DNA of 64,000 nt from assembly GCA_029204225.1 (NCBI GenBank), contig CM055109.1, forward strand, positions 17,477,590 through 17,541,589, given 5' to 3'. Shown here piece after piece: positions 20,641-32,059 of this stretch (position 1 is its first letter; the number at the start of each line of letters is the position of its first letter). The DNA comes from Diphasiastrum complanatum (taxonomy: Eukaryota > Streptophyta > Lycopodiopsida > Lycopodiales > Lycopodiaceae). The translations under genes were made by a program, and so were the position numbers. The notes under the pieces were generated by a model, which saw only the letters and a list, made by a program, of their open reading frames with translations, did not search any database and was not told the origin of the DNA.

Positions 20641-21384
20641 TTCGATTTGTTCATTAAGTGTCACACTTAATTCCTAGAAAATCCCCCATAGATCAGCATA
20701 GAAATTGTTCCACTAGATTTACATTATTCTTGGTCATTGATCCCCAAAACAATAAATGCTCCTTAATTGACAGATTCACAAAATCTTCAACTAAAAGTGA
20801 AGGTTACATTGACCTTAAAGAACTGACCAATTACATCGGATTAAGACCATGTAGTGGGTTTCTTTCCTTGCCTATCCTCAACCCAAGATCTAATCAATCT
20901 AGCATCAAGGAGATGAAGTTAGTTGTCGCGCGTAGGTTTGTTCCCATGAGAGCGATAGCATATTTCATATTTCAGCATGAATGGAAGATCTAGATCTAAC
21001 TCTAACATCCATTAACCCTAAGCATTAACGCTACTCCATTAATACTAAGATCCATGATAAGAATAGCTTACTCTTTCTCTCTCATAAAAAGCATAAGAAC
21101 ATACAATTCCAAAAACAATCAGATCCAACAATTGATAAATCCAAAGAAAGCATGAAAGATGGAGGAAAAGTGATAGAGAGCAAGGACATTCATAAATCCA
21201 CTTCATAAGAGAACCAATCTGCTTTATTGAAATGAAGATATGTACATGTGTGGAAAACTCGACTTGGTCCCTTTTTATAGTAGAGAGGAGGACCCTAGCC
21301 TCTGAATCCTATTGGTCCATTTCTACCTCCCTAATTATTCAAATTTTAAAAAGAGTGGGAACCCATTCAAATTGGAGGAAAACA
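20641..21384 (-). mobile_element. Possible degenerate LTR, minus orientation
   Basis: The stretch carries a minus-strand TATA-like CTATAAAAAGGG near 21270-21281. Motifs in the same order occur in the LTR at 29915-30623 (ctttattga, gtaca.atg, then aatcctattgg). This may be the 3' LTR partner of the gypsy element whose PBS is at 29896. Boundaries were not determined. Confidence 0.3.
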
Positions 21385-22003
21385 TCTGAAGTTTTTAGCA
21401 CGTGTGAACTTCACCACACACCTTACAGGATCTCACCGAGGTGTTGTGATTGCACAAGATTGATCAAAGAACAGATTACTTGAAAAATCTAAGGCAAGAG
21501 CACAATGGCATACAACAGACTGAACAAACTAACTTTTCACTATGAGGAATGAATGTCAGAAAAAAATTCTAAGCGCTCAGTATGAGAAAAACAGGCTGCT
21601 CTCGGGTAGAGAGAAAAAATAACACTAGAATACTCGGGTAGAGAGAGAATGAGTCCAAAACACCAAAATCTCAATATTCACAATATGGCAAAACATGCCA
21701 CAGCTTCCCTACATAGTGGTATTGCATGAAAAGTCCACTTAAATCAGTTAACTCAACTACCAAGGATCCACATGTGTAACTGCATGCATGGATATTGCAT
21801 GTACTGCATGTCAACTCTCAAAATTGCCTAGGCATGTGTAGGTCACAGAAACCACTTTGCATGTTGCATGCATTGATCGCATGTAGCTTGCATGCATACT
21901 GAATTACATTGCATGCTATCTAAACTTTTGCATGACATCAAATTTGAATCTACCTAACTCAAACTCGACCTATTCTAAAAGGTTATGTGCTCAATTCACA
22001 TAC
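21385..22003 (-). mobile_element. Solo or truncated copia LTR, minus orientation (same family as 53908 element)
   Basis: Reverse complement of the LTRs at 53908-54616 and 59383-60109. It shares the end gaagtttttagcacgtgtga, the repeated cctacccgagagcagcctgtttt-type segments and the CATGCA-rich block, and continues to a point about 65 bp short of the LTR start, where homology ceases near 22003. No internal region or second LTR adjoins, so it is a truncated solo LTR. It retains the segment gatttgagttaggtagattc that the 53908 LTR lacks. Confidence 0.8.
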
Positions 22004-22038
22004 TCTTCTCCTGCTTCAGAAGATTCATAGGTTGTGTC

Positions 22039-22425
22039 CTAGCTGGGCCTTTTCCATAGCTCCACCATATCAACGTGCAGGGCGGAAGTGAGTGTAGCGC
22101 AATAATAGAGCCTTGCAACGTTGATATGGTCGTCTTGCGTGCGCAAGGGTTTATTGATGTCAAGGGCGATTGGGGTTAACCCTCGATCCCAAAAACCTCT
22201 GAGTTCTGCCAGAAATGCCGTCAGGCCACAATTATCTGCAAAGCATCTGACATTGCGATCAGGATTGCCATGGTGCTTCTGGTAGAATACTCGGCAGTTG
22301 GTGACCATGTCTTTGGCTAAGTTGTCGGTATCCACGCTTGTGAGCTTAGGCCAAAAGATTATGTTCTTGACCTTGGTGGCAGGAAACGGTTCCTCGCTAC
22401 TGGATAGTAATAAGAATTGGTGCAC
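22039..22425 (-). pseudogene. Downstream frame of coiled-coil ORF copy A, not recognised
   Basis: A 128-codon minus-strand frame (PFPATKVKNIIFWPKL, CRVFYQKHHGNPDRN, FADNCGLTAFLAELRGFW) matches no family I know. Its codon use looks coding and it lies downstream of the coiled-coil ORF, separated from it by a frame-shifted interval at 22426-22900. It is probably the C-terminal part of the same broken gene. Confidence 0.35.
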
Positions 22426-22903
22426 ATGTAGGAGGGAGCTTCGAAATACCGTGCCATTGAGGTCTTACTTTGCAGGAAGAGCTAATGATGCTAGAGAGGT
22501 TGGGGATCCAAGAGTTTGACTGCTGCTTTATGTGTCTGACACTGGTCCAAATCTGGCAGTATGTAGCCACCTCGCTCTTTCGTTGTTGGATACTTCTTTG
22601 CAAACTCCTGAGAGGTGCGCAACTCCTTGCTTGTTTCTGTGGGCATGCTTCTGTGCCGGATGGTTGGGGCTTCAGAGGCAATCTCGTGTTCGATTTGTGG
22701 ATCGGGTTTAGGAGAGAGAGGAGGCGAGGGGTTACCTTCTGCAATTCTTTGTGACTCAGGAGAAAATTGTCGTGGAAGGAAGATGGGGTTAGTGGTGTCG
22801 AGGGGGTTAGAAGCGGTGGAAGAGAAAATAAAATGTTGGGAGCTGGTACCCCAGAGCCCGATGGATTGGTTTGTGTTTGAGCTCCTTGCCCCAAGGGTTG
22901 ACC

Positions 22904-23887
22904 TTAAAATGTGGAGCCTTGCGTTGCAGGAGGAGGCTGTTGAAATCTTGCTCCATCTCCACCATCTGGTCCATCAAAGTGGTGCCCCGTATCATGGAAT
23001 TGGACGTGCTTTGCATGAACTGACGGTGTCGACTGGGTAGCAGCCTTTAAGCATTTTTCTAGGGTGGCTATGTGCTGGTTGAGGGACTCGACGAAAGCAA
23101 TGTATGATTGTTGTAATTTTGATTTTTGCTCTGTCGTGGCTTTTAGCTTTTGGGCCAGCATTTGATAGGCCACCACTGGAATGGCAGTTCCCTCAGGAAT
23201 AGCTGGTGGTGCGTAGTCGTTGAAGTCCACCATTTTCAACTATTCCTTTATAGCGGAACGTGTTGCTTGTGAATCTGCTACAACCTCATCCTTTTCGGCT
23301 TTGAGGGTATCGATGGTTTGTTGCATGTGGAATACCTTCAATTGGAGCTGGTTCTGGAGGTGGAGTAGCATCTGCTGTTGTTGTTGATTGTAATTTGTTA
23401 GGTTTTGGATCTGCAGCTGCTATTGTTTGTTTTCCTCCTCCAGCCTTGCTTTATCTTTCTGAAGGTCCCCCATAGCACCATCATCGAATTGCCGCATAGT
23501 GTGTTGTCCCCCTAGGGTGTCGAATATATTGTATTGGAGCTCATTCACCAACCATACCGCTTTTTGGGCTGTAAGGGGTAGCTGCTCCCGAGGACCAATG
23601 TCAGGGAGAGTGGGTGTGTAGTTAGGATACGACATGGGGTTAAATGGTAGAAAATCATGAACAGGGCTAGACGGAGGTGTATAAAAGACAGGTGGAGGTG
23701 ATTGTGGATTGAGGGGTGGGGAGATACTACGTGGCAGAGAGTGTAGGATTGGGTTAGTGGTGACAGTGGTTGATGGTAATGCAGCTAGTAATTGTAATGC
23801 AAAATCATCTACGTTGACTGTGGAGTCAAGTAGGGTCGAGATTTGTACAGGGGAGGGCTTTTGTGGAAGTGTGGAAGTGAAGCTCAT
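22904..23887 (-). pseudogene. Pro-rich, coiled-coil ORF copy A next to gypsy integrase, not recognised
   Basis: Starting at ATG 23887, a Thr/Ser/Pro-rich N-terminus contains SPPLNPQSPPPVFYTPPSSP and is followed by a heptad-like coiled coil (KDKARLEEENKQ, stop, then a Gln-rich stretch). After a second stop the frame resumes (MVDFNDYAPPAIPEG, QKLKATTEQKSKLQQSYIAFV). The order of a Pro-rich head and a long coiled coil is shared with the region 49989-51830. It lies 80 bp beyond the gypsy integrase end on the same strand, the place where Tat-, Retand- and Athila-type elements carry an additional ORF. The function is unknown and I see no enzyme motif. Stops mark it as inactive here. Confidence 0.45.
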
Positions 23888-23966
23888 GTTGAGAGTTAGT
23901 GAGGGTGTGGAGGAGGCAGTAAATGGTGGGGGTGGTGGTGGGAGCCAACCTGGAAATCTCTAAGTT

Positions 23967-24764
23967 TCAATGATCGATCATGCCATGTTTTTTGTCATCA
24001 TTTGTGGACTTGTTGAGCATGGATGCTGATCCGTCAGATTTGGACTCATTAAGATGTTGCGTGGTGGCAATCCTTAATGAAGGAACTAAAAACTCTATTG
24101 GCATCACAACATCCTTACCATATACCAATTGGAAGGGTGTTTGATCAATGCTTCCTTTATATGTTGTCCTGAATGCCCACAGTGCAGCATGCAACTTGTG
24201 TTCCCAATATAATCTGCTAGCTTCAACTGTTTTTGTGAGCACGCTACACAGGATTTTATTGGATGATTATGCTTGCCCATTACCACGAGGATAATAAGGC
24301 GTATTGGTTCTGTGGATCACGAAGAATTCTTCCAACAAGACCTTGATGGTCTCATTGATGAAATGACTTCCGCGATCGCTGATTAGCTCTACCAGGCATC
24401 CAAAGCGCACAATGATATTTTCATAAAGGAAATTGGCAATGGTCCTAGCATCAGCTACTCTTACTGCCTTGGCTTCGACCCCCTTGGTGAGGTAGTCTAT
24501 GGCTTCGATTATGTATCGAGCCTGTGAACTCCTTGCTGCAGGGTGAATTGGACCGATGTAATCCAATCCCCACCTTTCAAATGGTTCTTGGGCTAAGATC
24601 GGGTGCAGTAGGTCATAATTCAATCTCGTTGGCCTTCTCGTCCTTTGGCACACATCGCACTTTTTCGAGTATTCTTCCGTATCCTTATGAATCGTTGGCC
24701 ACCAACATCTTGATTGCAGGATCTTGCGAATTGTAATGTCGGATGCAAAATGGCCTCCACCCAT
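23967..24764 (-). pseudogene. Ty3/gypsy integrase, minus strand; catalytic Glu codon is a stop
   Basis: The minus strand reads the zinc-binding region (GGGHFASDITIRKIL, TIHKDTEEYSKKCDVCQRTRR). The core follows with its first Asp (RWGLDYIGPIHPAAR) and second Asp (ELISDRGSHF), then TPYYPRGNGQA. The next codon, where gypsy integrases have the catalytic Glu, is TAA at 24267-24269. The frame continues after it with EASRLYWEHKLHAALWAFRTTYKGS and TPFQLVYGKDVVMPIE and ends near 23967. The sequence resembles the Tat/Athila side of gypsy elements, consistent with the PBS at 29896. Confidence 0.9.
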
Positions 24765-24788
24765 GCCTTCATGTGAAAGTGAAATGAT

Positions 24789-25440
24789 CTAAATGGCCTC
24801 ATGAGGAAGAATACACCGCCGAAGAATTCCGTTGGGTCCTCTTTGATACAATTGGCCAGCAATCAACTGATAAGGTCTAGCCTTCAAGATCAATTTTTGA
24901 TGTTCCGTCTTCGGTAGTGATTTGTCTGGTTGGCCCCGCATTAGATATTCAACAATGTCGGCAGCCCATTCTGGTACTATGTCCACGTAAAATAAGGCAG
25001 CATCTGCCAGATCATCGTCGGGTTGGGTTGCAATCTCCTTTTCCTTGATTCGTGACACATGATCTGCCATGTAGTGTTGTTTTCCCTTGCAAACTACTAT
25101 CCGAAAATCAAATTCCAACAAGAGAAGTAGCTATCTGGCGATTCTTCTAGTGTTGCAAGTTTTATTGATGAGATAGAGCAAGGGTTGATGGTCTGTATAA
25201 AAAGCAAAATGTGAGGCCATCAGGTAGTGTTGAAATTTCTTAACTGCATAAATCATTGTCAGTGCTTCCCGCTCTATGGTTGAATACTTCATTTTGGTAT
25301 CACTGAGCTGTCGGCTTGCAAATCAGATTGGAAAATCCTTTTTGTGTTCACCTGGCTGGGTTAAGACTGCTCCAATTGCATACTTCGATGCGTCCATATG
25401 CACGTGAAACTCAATGGACTAATTGGGTGGGCGTAAGATT
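24789..25440 (-). pseudogene. Ty3/gypsy RNase H, minus strand
   Basis: Readable pieces are HMDASKYAIGAVLTQPG, EREALTMIYAVKKFQHYL, YTDHQPLLYLINK and the tail LLEFDFRIVVCKGKQHYMADH. The catalytic positions (D in MDAS, E in EREAL, D in YTDHQ) are visible, but the region is broken by stops, for example near 25130 and 25310. Confidence 0.8.
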
Positions 25441-25479
25441 GGTGCTGAAACCAATGCATCTTTAAGCTTCTGGAAAGCC

Positions 25480-26300
25480 TTTAGGGCTTTCTCATTCCAA
25501 TGTGGCTCCGTCGTGAGTTTGTAAATTGGTCGGGCTAACTCCGCAAAATCAATAATGAAAATCCTATAATAGCTAGCATGACCCATGAAGATGTAGACTT
25601 CGCATACCCCGGTGGTTGTAGATCAACAATGATCATGATCTTTGATAGATCTGTGGCGATCCCGTGTCTTGACACTATACACGAGAATCAAGCCATGTGT
25701 CACCTAGAATTGACATTTTTCTGGATTTAGGGAGATCTGGTAGTCGTGGCTTTTTTGTAAAACCTTCTCCAAATTGGATAAGTGTTCTGAGTCTGGTCCA
25801 TGCATGCACAGATCGTCCAAGAAAATTTCCAAAAAATTTTGCAGATAATATTTGAATGTCGCCTACATGACTCGCTGGAAGGTGCTTGGGGCATTGCAAA
25901 GTCTGAATGGCATCGCTTTATAGACATACGTTCTCCATTCCGTGGCAAATGCTATCTTGTGTTGGTCCTGGGGGGCTATCTTCACTTGGTTGTAGCCGCT
26001 GAAGCCGTCTAGAAAATTGTAGGCTTTGGCGCCAGCTACTCTGTCAAGGACACTTTCCATAAATGGTAGAGAAAAATGATTCTTTTTGGTGACTACATTT
26101 ATGCCTTCAGATTCACACAAATTCGCATTTTGCCGTTCTTCTTGGGTACTATAACTATCGGTGATACCCATTCCGTGTGCTCGATTTCATAGATGAAATC
26201 TGCATCCATCAGCTTTTGCAACTCTTGCTTGATTAGCTTAGTTAATTCGGGTTGCAGCGGTAATAACGGCTTACCTTGAGAACTGCTCCATCCACCAAGG
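25480..26300 (-). pseudogene. Ty3/gypsy reverse transcriptase, minus strand
   Basis: The frame at 26171-25863 encodes FSLPFMESVLDRVAGAKAYN, LDGFSGYNQVKIAPQDQHK and PFRLCNAPSTFQRVM. After a frameshift the catalytic box appears as EIFLDDLCMHG near 25800-25830. The thumb follows (SHDYQISLNPEKCQF) and GHASYYRIFI. The usual Y/F-x-DD is present as FLDD. Several frameshifts separate the parts, so no full-length polyprotein is possible. Confidence 0.85.
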
Positions 26301-26445
26301 GTATGGTGTGTTGGACTACTATTGGTGGAATGCCCTTCAGGTCACTAAAACTCCAGGCAAAACAATTTTTACACTCCACCAACAACGTTTGTAGTCTTTT
26401 GAACTGTGTGGGTGTTAACTACTCTCCCACATGCTCTATCTTTTC

Positions 26446-27378
26446 TTATTCACCTGGCTTGGCAAGATTCATCGGCTGTGTTCGCACAGGTTCCTCGAAG
26501 ACTTGTTTCGCTGGTGCCTGACTTTGATCAGGTTCTCTCTGGGCTTGCAACATCATGATTACCACGTCATCCATGGTATAATTCTTGAAAGTCTCAGGCA
26601 TCTTGTGAACTGGCGCTCGTTGAGATTCCTCCTTTAGCATATTGATCTTAGCCCGACTGGTCATTTTTTGAATTTTTAGTCACCTATGTAGAGATGACGA
26701 TGTATCTAAGTCTATCTTGATTGACTTCAAGGAGTCCAACACCTTCTTTTTGCCCTTTTTTGTCATTTTGGTGGGTTCATCATTGTTGTCTTTCATCGGG
26801 ACTGCCGTGACATTCGCCTCGTGGTTGCGAATATCAACATTCACTGTAGTTATTGCCTCTTCGGGTAGATCACTCCATCGGATCACGTGATTATTATTAT
26901 TCGCAGGTGTCTTGGGTGGGTGGATCCTTGAGATTTTCGCCATAGTAGACTTTTTTGGTGATTGAGCTGGTACTTTCTTGGTTCCGTAACGATCTGGGTC
27001 CATGTGGTGTAGGACCTGTTCATCAGTCAGCTCAATCTCCTTATTATAAGTTAGAGCATGTTGCCAAGGGACTAGATAATTGTCCACTGGGTTCTCAATA
27101 GGCTCCGCTAACAACCATGCTACGTTTATCATATTCACCCCAAGTGTGATTGGTGTGTCCATAGTGTAACACTTGGATGAAGATGTACTGGGTTCCGGAT
27201 CTGATTCATATTGACATGTCCGGTAGTCAATAGTTGCTAACGCATCCGTCTCTGAATCAAGTGACTTGTCCCTTATAGGGACATTCCGCAATTCTGTGTC
27301 CTCCGCCGCATCCATAGCAGCCGTAATTTCTTCCGCCTTGACGTTGAGTTTGAGCTGCATAGGCCGCAACATATTCAT
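26446..27378 (-). pseudogene. Gypsy gag-pol linker/protease-region remnant
   Basis: The minus-strand frames 27378-26680 and 26664-26446 are acidic and polar (TDALATIDYRTCQYESDPEPS, NNNNHVIRWSDLPEEAITTV, KMTKKGKKKVLDSLKSI) and sit between the Gag knuckles and RT. I cannot point to a protease DTG/DSG triad, so the protease may be degenerate or in another frame. The span shares the strand and order of the flanking gag and RT. Confidence 0.5.
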
Positions 27379-28654
27379 TTATGACAGGATCCATAAATGA
27401 TTCATATGGTCCATACCATTGCTGTTGCTCAGGTTGAGGTGGCATTTGCATCTCTGGTTCCACTGTTGTCAGGTTCACATGGGCCACTTGTTGATTGGCT
27501 GGCCTTGGTGGTGTAGGTAAGGCCATACACTGTTGTTAATTCGGTGTGTCGTACCTTGGTGCCGCGTTGGGTGCCCCTTGATGGTAAGGATAAGAAATCT
27601 GATAAGGACTTCTCTTATGTTGAACAATCCGAGGGTTAAACGGGCAAAATGCTGTATCGTGCGATGTTGCATTGCACAGATGGCAGAATCTATGTGTTAG
27701 TCTCAGATTTTGCTTTAGGACTGGACACTCGTTTGTTGTATGGTTTTGCGTGCACACTGAACACCATACATTCTTCCGTCTTGGATACTGCAGCTGGTTT
27801 GGTTCCGGTTGATGTGGCGTTATTGCTACAGCTCCCTGTAAGGCTTTCAGTTTCTGGTCAAACTACGCCGTAAGTTGCTCCAGCTGCAGTTTGTGTAATT
27901 TCGTCATTTGCTCCAACAACAGTTCTGTGGATAGAGCAGATGCGTTTGATGATGATGATGCTAACGAGGGAGTAGGGATGTGGGTGGATGGATATTTGTC
28001 GTCAGATCCCTCATTCTCTTCCCTGATGGCATCTTCCGTAGCTTCTTGCAGAGTAGCGTACTACTCCCATCGTTTCAGTTCTCTTTTGATGCTTCGTGGT
28101 AGTCCGGCTAGGAACCACGTGATCACCGTGTGATCGGGAGTTAGGGCTGCACTGCACTCGGATCATAAGTGTTTGACCGGCTCAATATAGTCCCTAACCC
28201 TTTCTCATTTTTCCATCTTGACTTTGCTCAGCAGGAGGAACGGGTCTTCCAAGAACTTTCTTGGTTTAAAGCGCGTAATGAGAGCCGCTTTAACCGCTTT
28301 CCAGGTACATTTTTCTTCCTCTGACAGGTTGAAAAACCAATCCTGAGCCACTGCCAATAAGGACATGGGGAATAGCATCAGCTTCTCTGCAGGTGTCCGT
28401 TCGTCATAGATTTCACAAGCTTGCTCGTAGATCTGGAGGAATCGGATGGGATCTGATGATTCGTCGTATTTTGGTATTTCCATCCGAGGTGCTCTCCGAA
28501 TTACTTGCAAGGGAGCGACAGGTACGGGTTGGCCCATTGGATACATTGGTGCTGGTTTTGGTTCTGCCTCTTGTTGCACAGCTGCTAATCTGGGAAGGTG
28601 TGGTGCTTGATTTGCTATCCTTCGTGCTATTGATCGTCCCGATCTCAGATTCAT
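27257..28654 (-). pseudogene. Ty3/gypsy gag with three zinc-knuckle-like motifs
   Basis: The frame opens at ATG 28654 (MNLRSGRSIARRIANQAP), then a retrotransposon-gag domain (PRMEIPKYDESSDPIRFLQIYEQ, LLAVAQDWFFNLSEEEKCTW, ALITRFKPRKFLEDP) broken by a stop at 28205. Further down are three Cys/His motifs: CSVCTQNHTTNEC (near 27730-27770), CHLCNATSHDTAFC (near 27650-27690) and CYGCGGGHRIAEC (27282-27320). Only the middle one has exact CX2CX4HX4C spacing; the others are one residue short before His. Stops at several points mark it as a pseudogene. Confidence 0.8.
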
Positions 28655-28734
28655 CCGATGGTGGGTTCCAAAGTGATTGGATCTTGCTTATACCGTAGGA
28701 TGCAGTCTGGATCTCAAAGATCTGATCAATCTGA

Positions 28735-29895
28735 TCAGCCAGAAGTGAATTTTAGGCCTTTTGGGGTGGTTTTCCCTTGATAACTTTTTACTCCTTGTAC
28801 TGATTGACCTGAGATTTTGACAGTAGCTGGATCTGATGCAGATCTTTCCACTGATCTGGTCTGCGAGAGTTCTCTTGTGTGAGGGTTCTTTAGCTTTTTT
28901 TGCAGATAAAAAACATGATATCTCTCAGATCCTTGGGAACTAACTCTCGCAAGGCTCACAGTAGCTTGATCTAGGTCAGATCTCACTATAGATTTCTCTG
29001 CGAGAGTTCAAAACCACTTTTTTGGCTTGATCTTCACCAAATCTCAAAACTAACTCTTGCAAGCTTCATCACTGATGTAAATTGACATTCTGAATCGATT
29101 GAGAGGGTCTACGAGAGTTCTTATAGGAAGGTTTTGTTGAAACTTCACTTTTTAGTGTTTTTTTTGCACTTAAACCCAATTTTCTGCTCACTGGAATCAA
29201 ACTAACTCTCGCAAGCTCTTCTGTGTCTTGGTCTCACTGAGATGGAACTTCAGAATCCTCTACAAGAGTTCTTGACCAATAGAACTGAAAATTTTGCTGT
29301 CTGCGAGGATTCATTGGTACTTTCTTGTCTTTTTTTTACTGGGAACTCTCGCACAAGCACCTAGACATCAAACTAACTCTCGCAAGTTTCTATGTGTCCT
29401 GGTCTCACTGAGATGGAACTTCAGAGGGCTCTGCGAGAGGTCTTATAAAGATTTGACTTTTTTTGGATTTTTTCAAGGGTTTTTTGAATTTTCTATGATT
29501 TTTCTCTGATTTTTACAATCTGCTTAGAACTAACTCTCGTAGGCTTCTATGCAGGTCTAGGACAGTACCTTGGAGCTGTTGCCAGTCATGCAAGAGTTAA
29601 TTTACACTAGTTCTGGAGATATAAAAATCTGACGAGATTTCAGGCTCTTTTTCTCTCAAAAAATACAGATTGGTGTGTTTTTTTGGGTTTTTTGGTTGGT
29701 TGGTTTGGGTTTCAAGACCTTAGAGGCTGTTCAGGGCCTCCTCTACCCTCTCACACCTCCTCCGCTAGCTATGAAGAGTCCAAACACAAAAAAAAATAAA
29801 GAAAACTAACTCTAAACACCTAAAAATCTACATAAAACTACTCTAAAAAGCAAGAAAATAGCTAAAATGCAGTTAAACTAGTTAGTGGAAACCTA
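28735..29895 (-). other. Gypsy leader built of inverted-motif repeats
   Basis: This is the interval between gag and the PBS. At least five imperfect repeats, about 110-170 bp apart, each contain AACTCTCGCA followed 40-60 bp later by its complement TGCGAGAGTT or a near match (perfect pair 28942-28951 with 28999-29008; others near 29050/29110, 29204/29260, 29375/29432 and 29530/29585). The copies at 29199-29275 and 29370-29447 are nearly alike. In the RNA each could form a hairpin. Confidence 0.7.
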
Positions 29896-29913
29896 TCCTC
29901 GGCAACGGCTCCA
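29896..29913 (-). other. Primer binding site, tRNA-Asp type
   Basis: The minus strand reads TGGAGCCGTTGCCGAGGA, differing at two positions from TGGCGCCGTTGCCGGGGA, the usual site of Athila/Tat gypsy elements. It is one base away from the LTR end (CCCTACA). Confidence 0.8.
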
Positions 29914-29914
29914 C

Positions 29915-30623
29915 TGTAGGGTTGAAGATCTCACGTAGTATAGCCATACCGCCTGTCACCAAGGGTTAGATCGCTGGATAGGTACTTAACTATGCATAGG
30001 TGCTATTTTTAGTTAGTTTCCTACTTTCTCCCTTAACTCAATTCACCACTAACACTACCCTCCTTTAACTCTACTCCTCTACACTAACATTCATCATGCT
30101 TTTGGGTGAAGGGAAAGGATAAACAAGAAGAGGAAGAGAGAAGAGAAGAGAGGAAGAGAGAGAGAGAGATGAGATGGAGGTTAGCTCAAATGCTCAATGT
30201 CATTGCTTATGGAGAAACCTTAACTAATCACAAACAAGAAGCATGGAAGAAATGGAAATAACAAGCAAACACAACAATAGCATAAGCAAGATTGATTAGC
30301 AAATGAGGATGCTTGAGCTCTCAAAATAGTAGAGTCTCCTCCTCTTTATTGAGCATGCAAATAGTGTACAAATGGTGTTTTTTAATAAAATGGGGAAGGC
30401 CCTTGCCCCTCAATCCTATTGGCTAATATTCACATTGATCCTATCCATTCATCTTGGACCCAACTTGATCCAAGCTTCCACAAAAAGTACATTGGAAATC
30501 ACAAGATTCATGTGAGTCCAAAATTGGACCCAACTCTAAAAAGTAAACTCTAAGTTTAAAATTGACTTTGGGCCTCAAGTTTTATTTTAATTACAAAGGC
30601 CAAGTTTTTTTTTTTTTTTTACA
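29915..30623 (-). mobile_element. 5' LTR of the gypsy element (upper end inferred)
   Basis: On the minus strand it begins TGTAAAAAAA (30623, inferred) and ends CCCTACA at 29915, giving 709 bp with TGTA/TACA ends. A purine-rich tract on the plus strand (30118-30175) corresponds to a CT tract on the transcribed strand. The upper boundary rests only on the matching terminal tetranucleotide. Confidence 0.5.
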
Positions 30624-30818
30624 CTTTGGCTTGCGTGCTCATTGGGCCATGGGCTTATACGTGCAGGATGCCATGCCCTCGCAACACATTTTATTGGACG
30701 ATTCTATTTATTTACACTTTGTTGGGAATACCCCCAATAGACAAAAAAACCGCCATCCAGTGCCGCCTGTGCTAGTTGTGCTCCCAATGTCAACCTGTCG
30801 AATGCTTTGCATATGCTT

Positions 30819-31495
30819 TTATTTTATTTTTTCTACACATTGTCTCAAAGCAGGCGGTAATTCATTTTGAAGTTTAGATAAAATACTTCTTGTACTACTT
30901 GTCACAGCTCTGATCCAATCAAAGGCAAAAATTTTATTAATGGCTGTGGACAGCCGTTTTATTGTATCTTTATCATACACCATATTATGAGGCAAATCAG
31001 CATCCAAAGAAATCAAAAATTTGATAACGTGCAAGGAAGACATTTCCTTCACGATGTTAGGCTGTTTTTTTTTCTACGCACCTGTTTTGCAGCAGGAGCT
31101 AGAGTGGAAGATATTGCGAGTTGTGGCTCGGTGGTATTTTCAGCAGCCACGATAGCGGATATGTCCGCCACCACTTCCAAGCTTTCTTGTTCTTCCTCTG
31201 TTTCCTTTAACATGGCATGGACATTAGAAAGAGCAATCATGCCTTCAATAGAATTGTGTTCATGAATGTGCAAGGCGCCTTCTGAGTCATAAATATCTGG
31301 TGTCTCAGTGAAGTGAACAATATTTGCACATGAAAGAACGACATGGAGTTCTTCTTCGTTAGGCCCCCTAGTCATGAATTCCACCTTATCAATAAGGACA
31401 TCTTCAGGCATTAAAATGGCACGAATCAAGCCAACAGTCTCAACATCACGCATTGTAAACCCGGGCTCGCCCACTAAAACCTTTGAAACAACCAC
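30819..31495 (-). pseudogene. Unrecognised ORF pair, frame-shifted
   Basis: A 148-codon frame (31495-31049; LVGEPGFTMRDVETVGLIRA, LHIHEHNSIEGMIALSNVHAM) ends in a basic run. A second frame (31052-30819; SLHVIKFLISLDADLPHNMV, STRSILSKLQNELPPALRQC) continues directly with a shift at a poly-T/A run near 31065. Together they would make about 225 residues. I know no family. Codon usage looks coding. It lies outside the gypsy LTR within the larger nested complex. Confidence 0.4.
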
Positions 31496-31559
31496 AAATG
31501 CTTTCAGGTGTAAGCCGTTTGAACTCGGCTTCTGCTGGGATTGATGACATGTTCAAAAT

Positions 31560-31979
31560 GACACCATGATCTTTTGCACGGATTGATGACATGGAGAGAA
31601 CAACTCGACAATATATATATACATTTTTAATCTCCTCGAAACTCCATTTTAGATGCTTACGACTCTTTAGTTTGAGCTACTTTTACTGAGACTTCTACTG
31701 TTAAGACTTTTCATATCAAAGTAAGACTTCTTATGTTTTACGTTTTTTATAGACATGTTTTCATTGTAAGTTTTTTATTAATATATATTTTTTAAATAAC
31801 ATAAAGTCTGAGGAATTTTCTTTTCCTCCCCACTCTAAATTTAAGTTTTTAGGGGGACTTTTACAATGTTTAGGACAATTTTTATTAATTTTTTTAAAGG
31901 GGGGTTGGGGTGGTGGGATATTGCCTAGCCCCAAAACTTCTTCTATTTAGGGGGACATAACAGTTTCTTGAATAAGTTT
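31560..31979. other. AT-rich, no gene
   Basis: Short T-rich and G-run segments with no open frame or repeat boundary. It grades into the poly-C minisatellite. Confidence 0.4.
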
Positions 31980-32026
31980 AGGGGGATTTAAATAAATTTT
32001 TTTAAATTAAAAACTTAACTTAAGCA

Positions 32027-32059
<33 letters not shown>

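Noticed and set aside
30987-31265. Plus-strand ORF opposite the 30819-31495 frames
   Set aside because: It is the antisense shadow of the better minus-strand frames.
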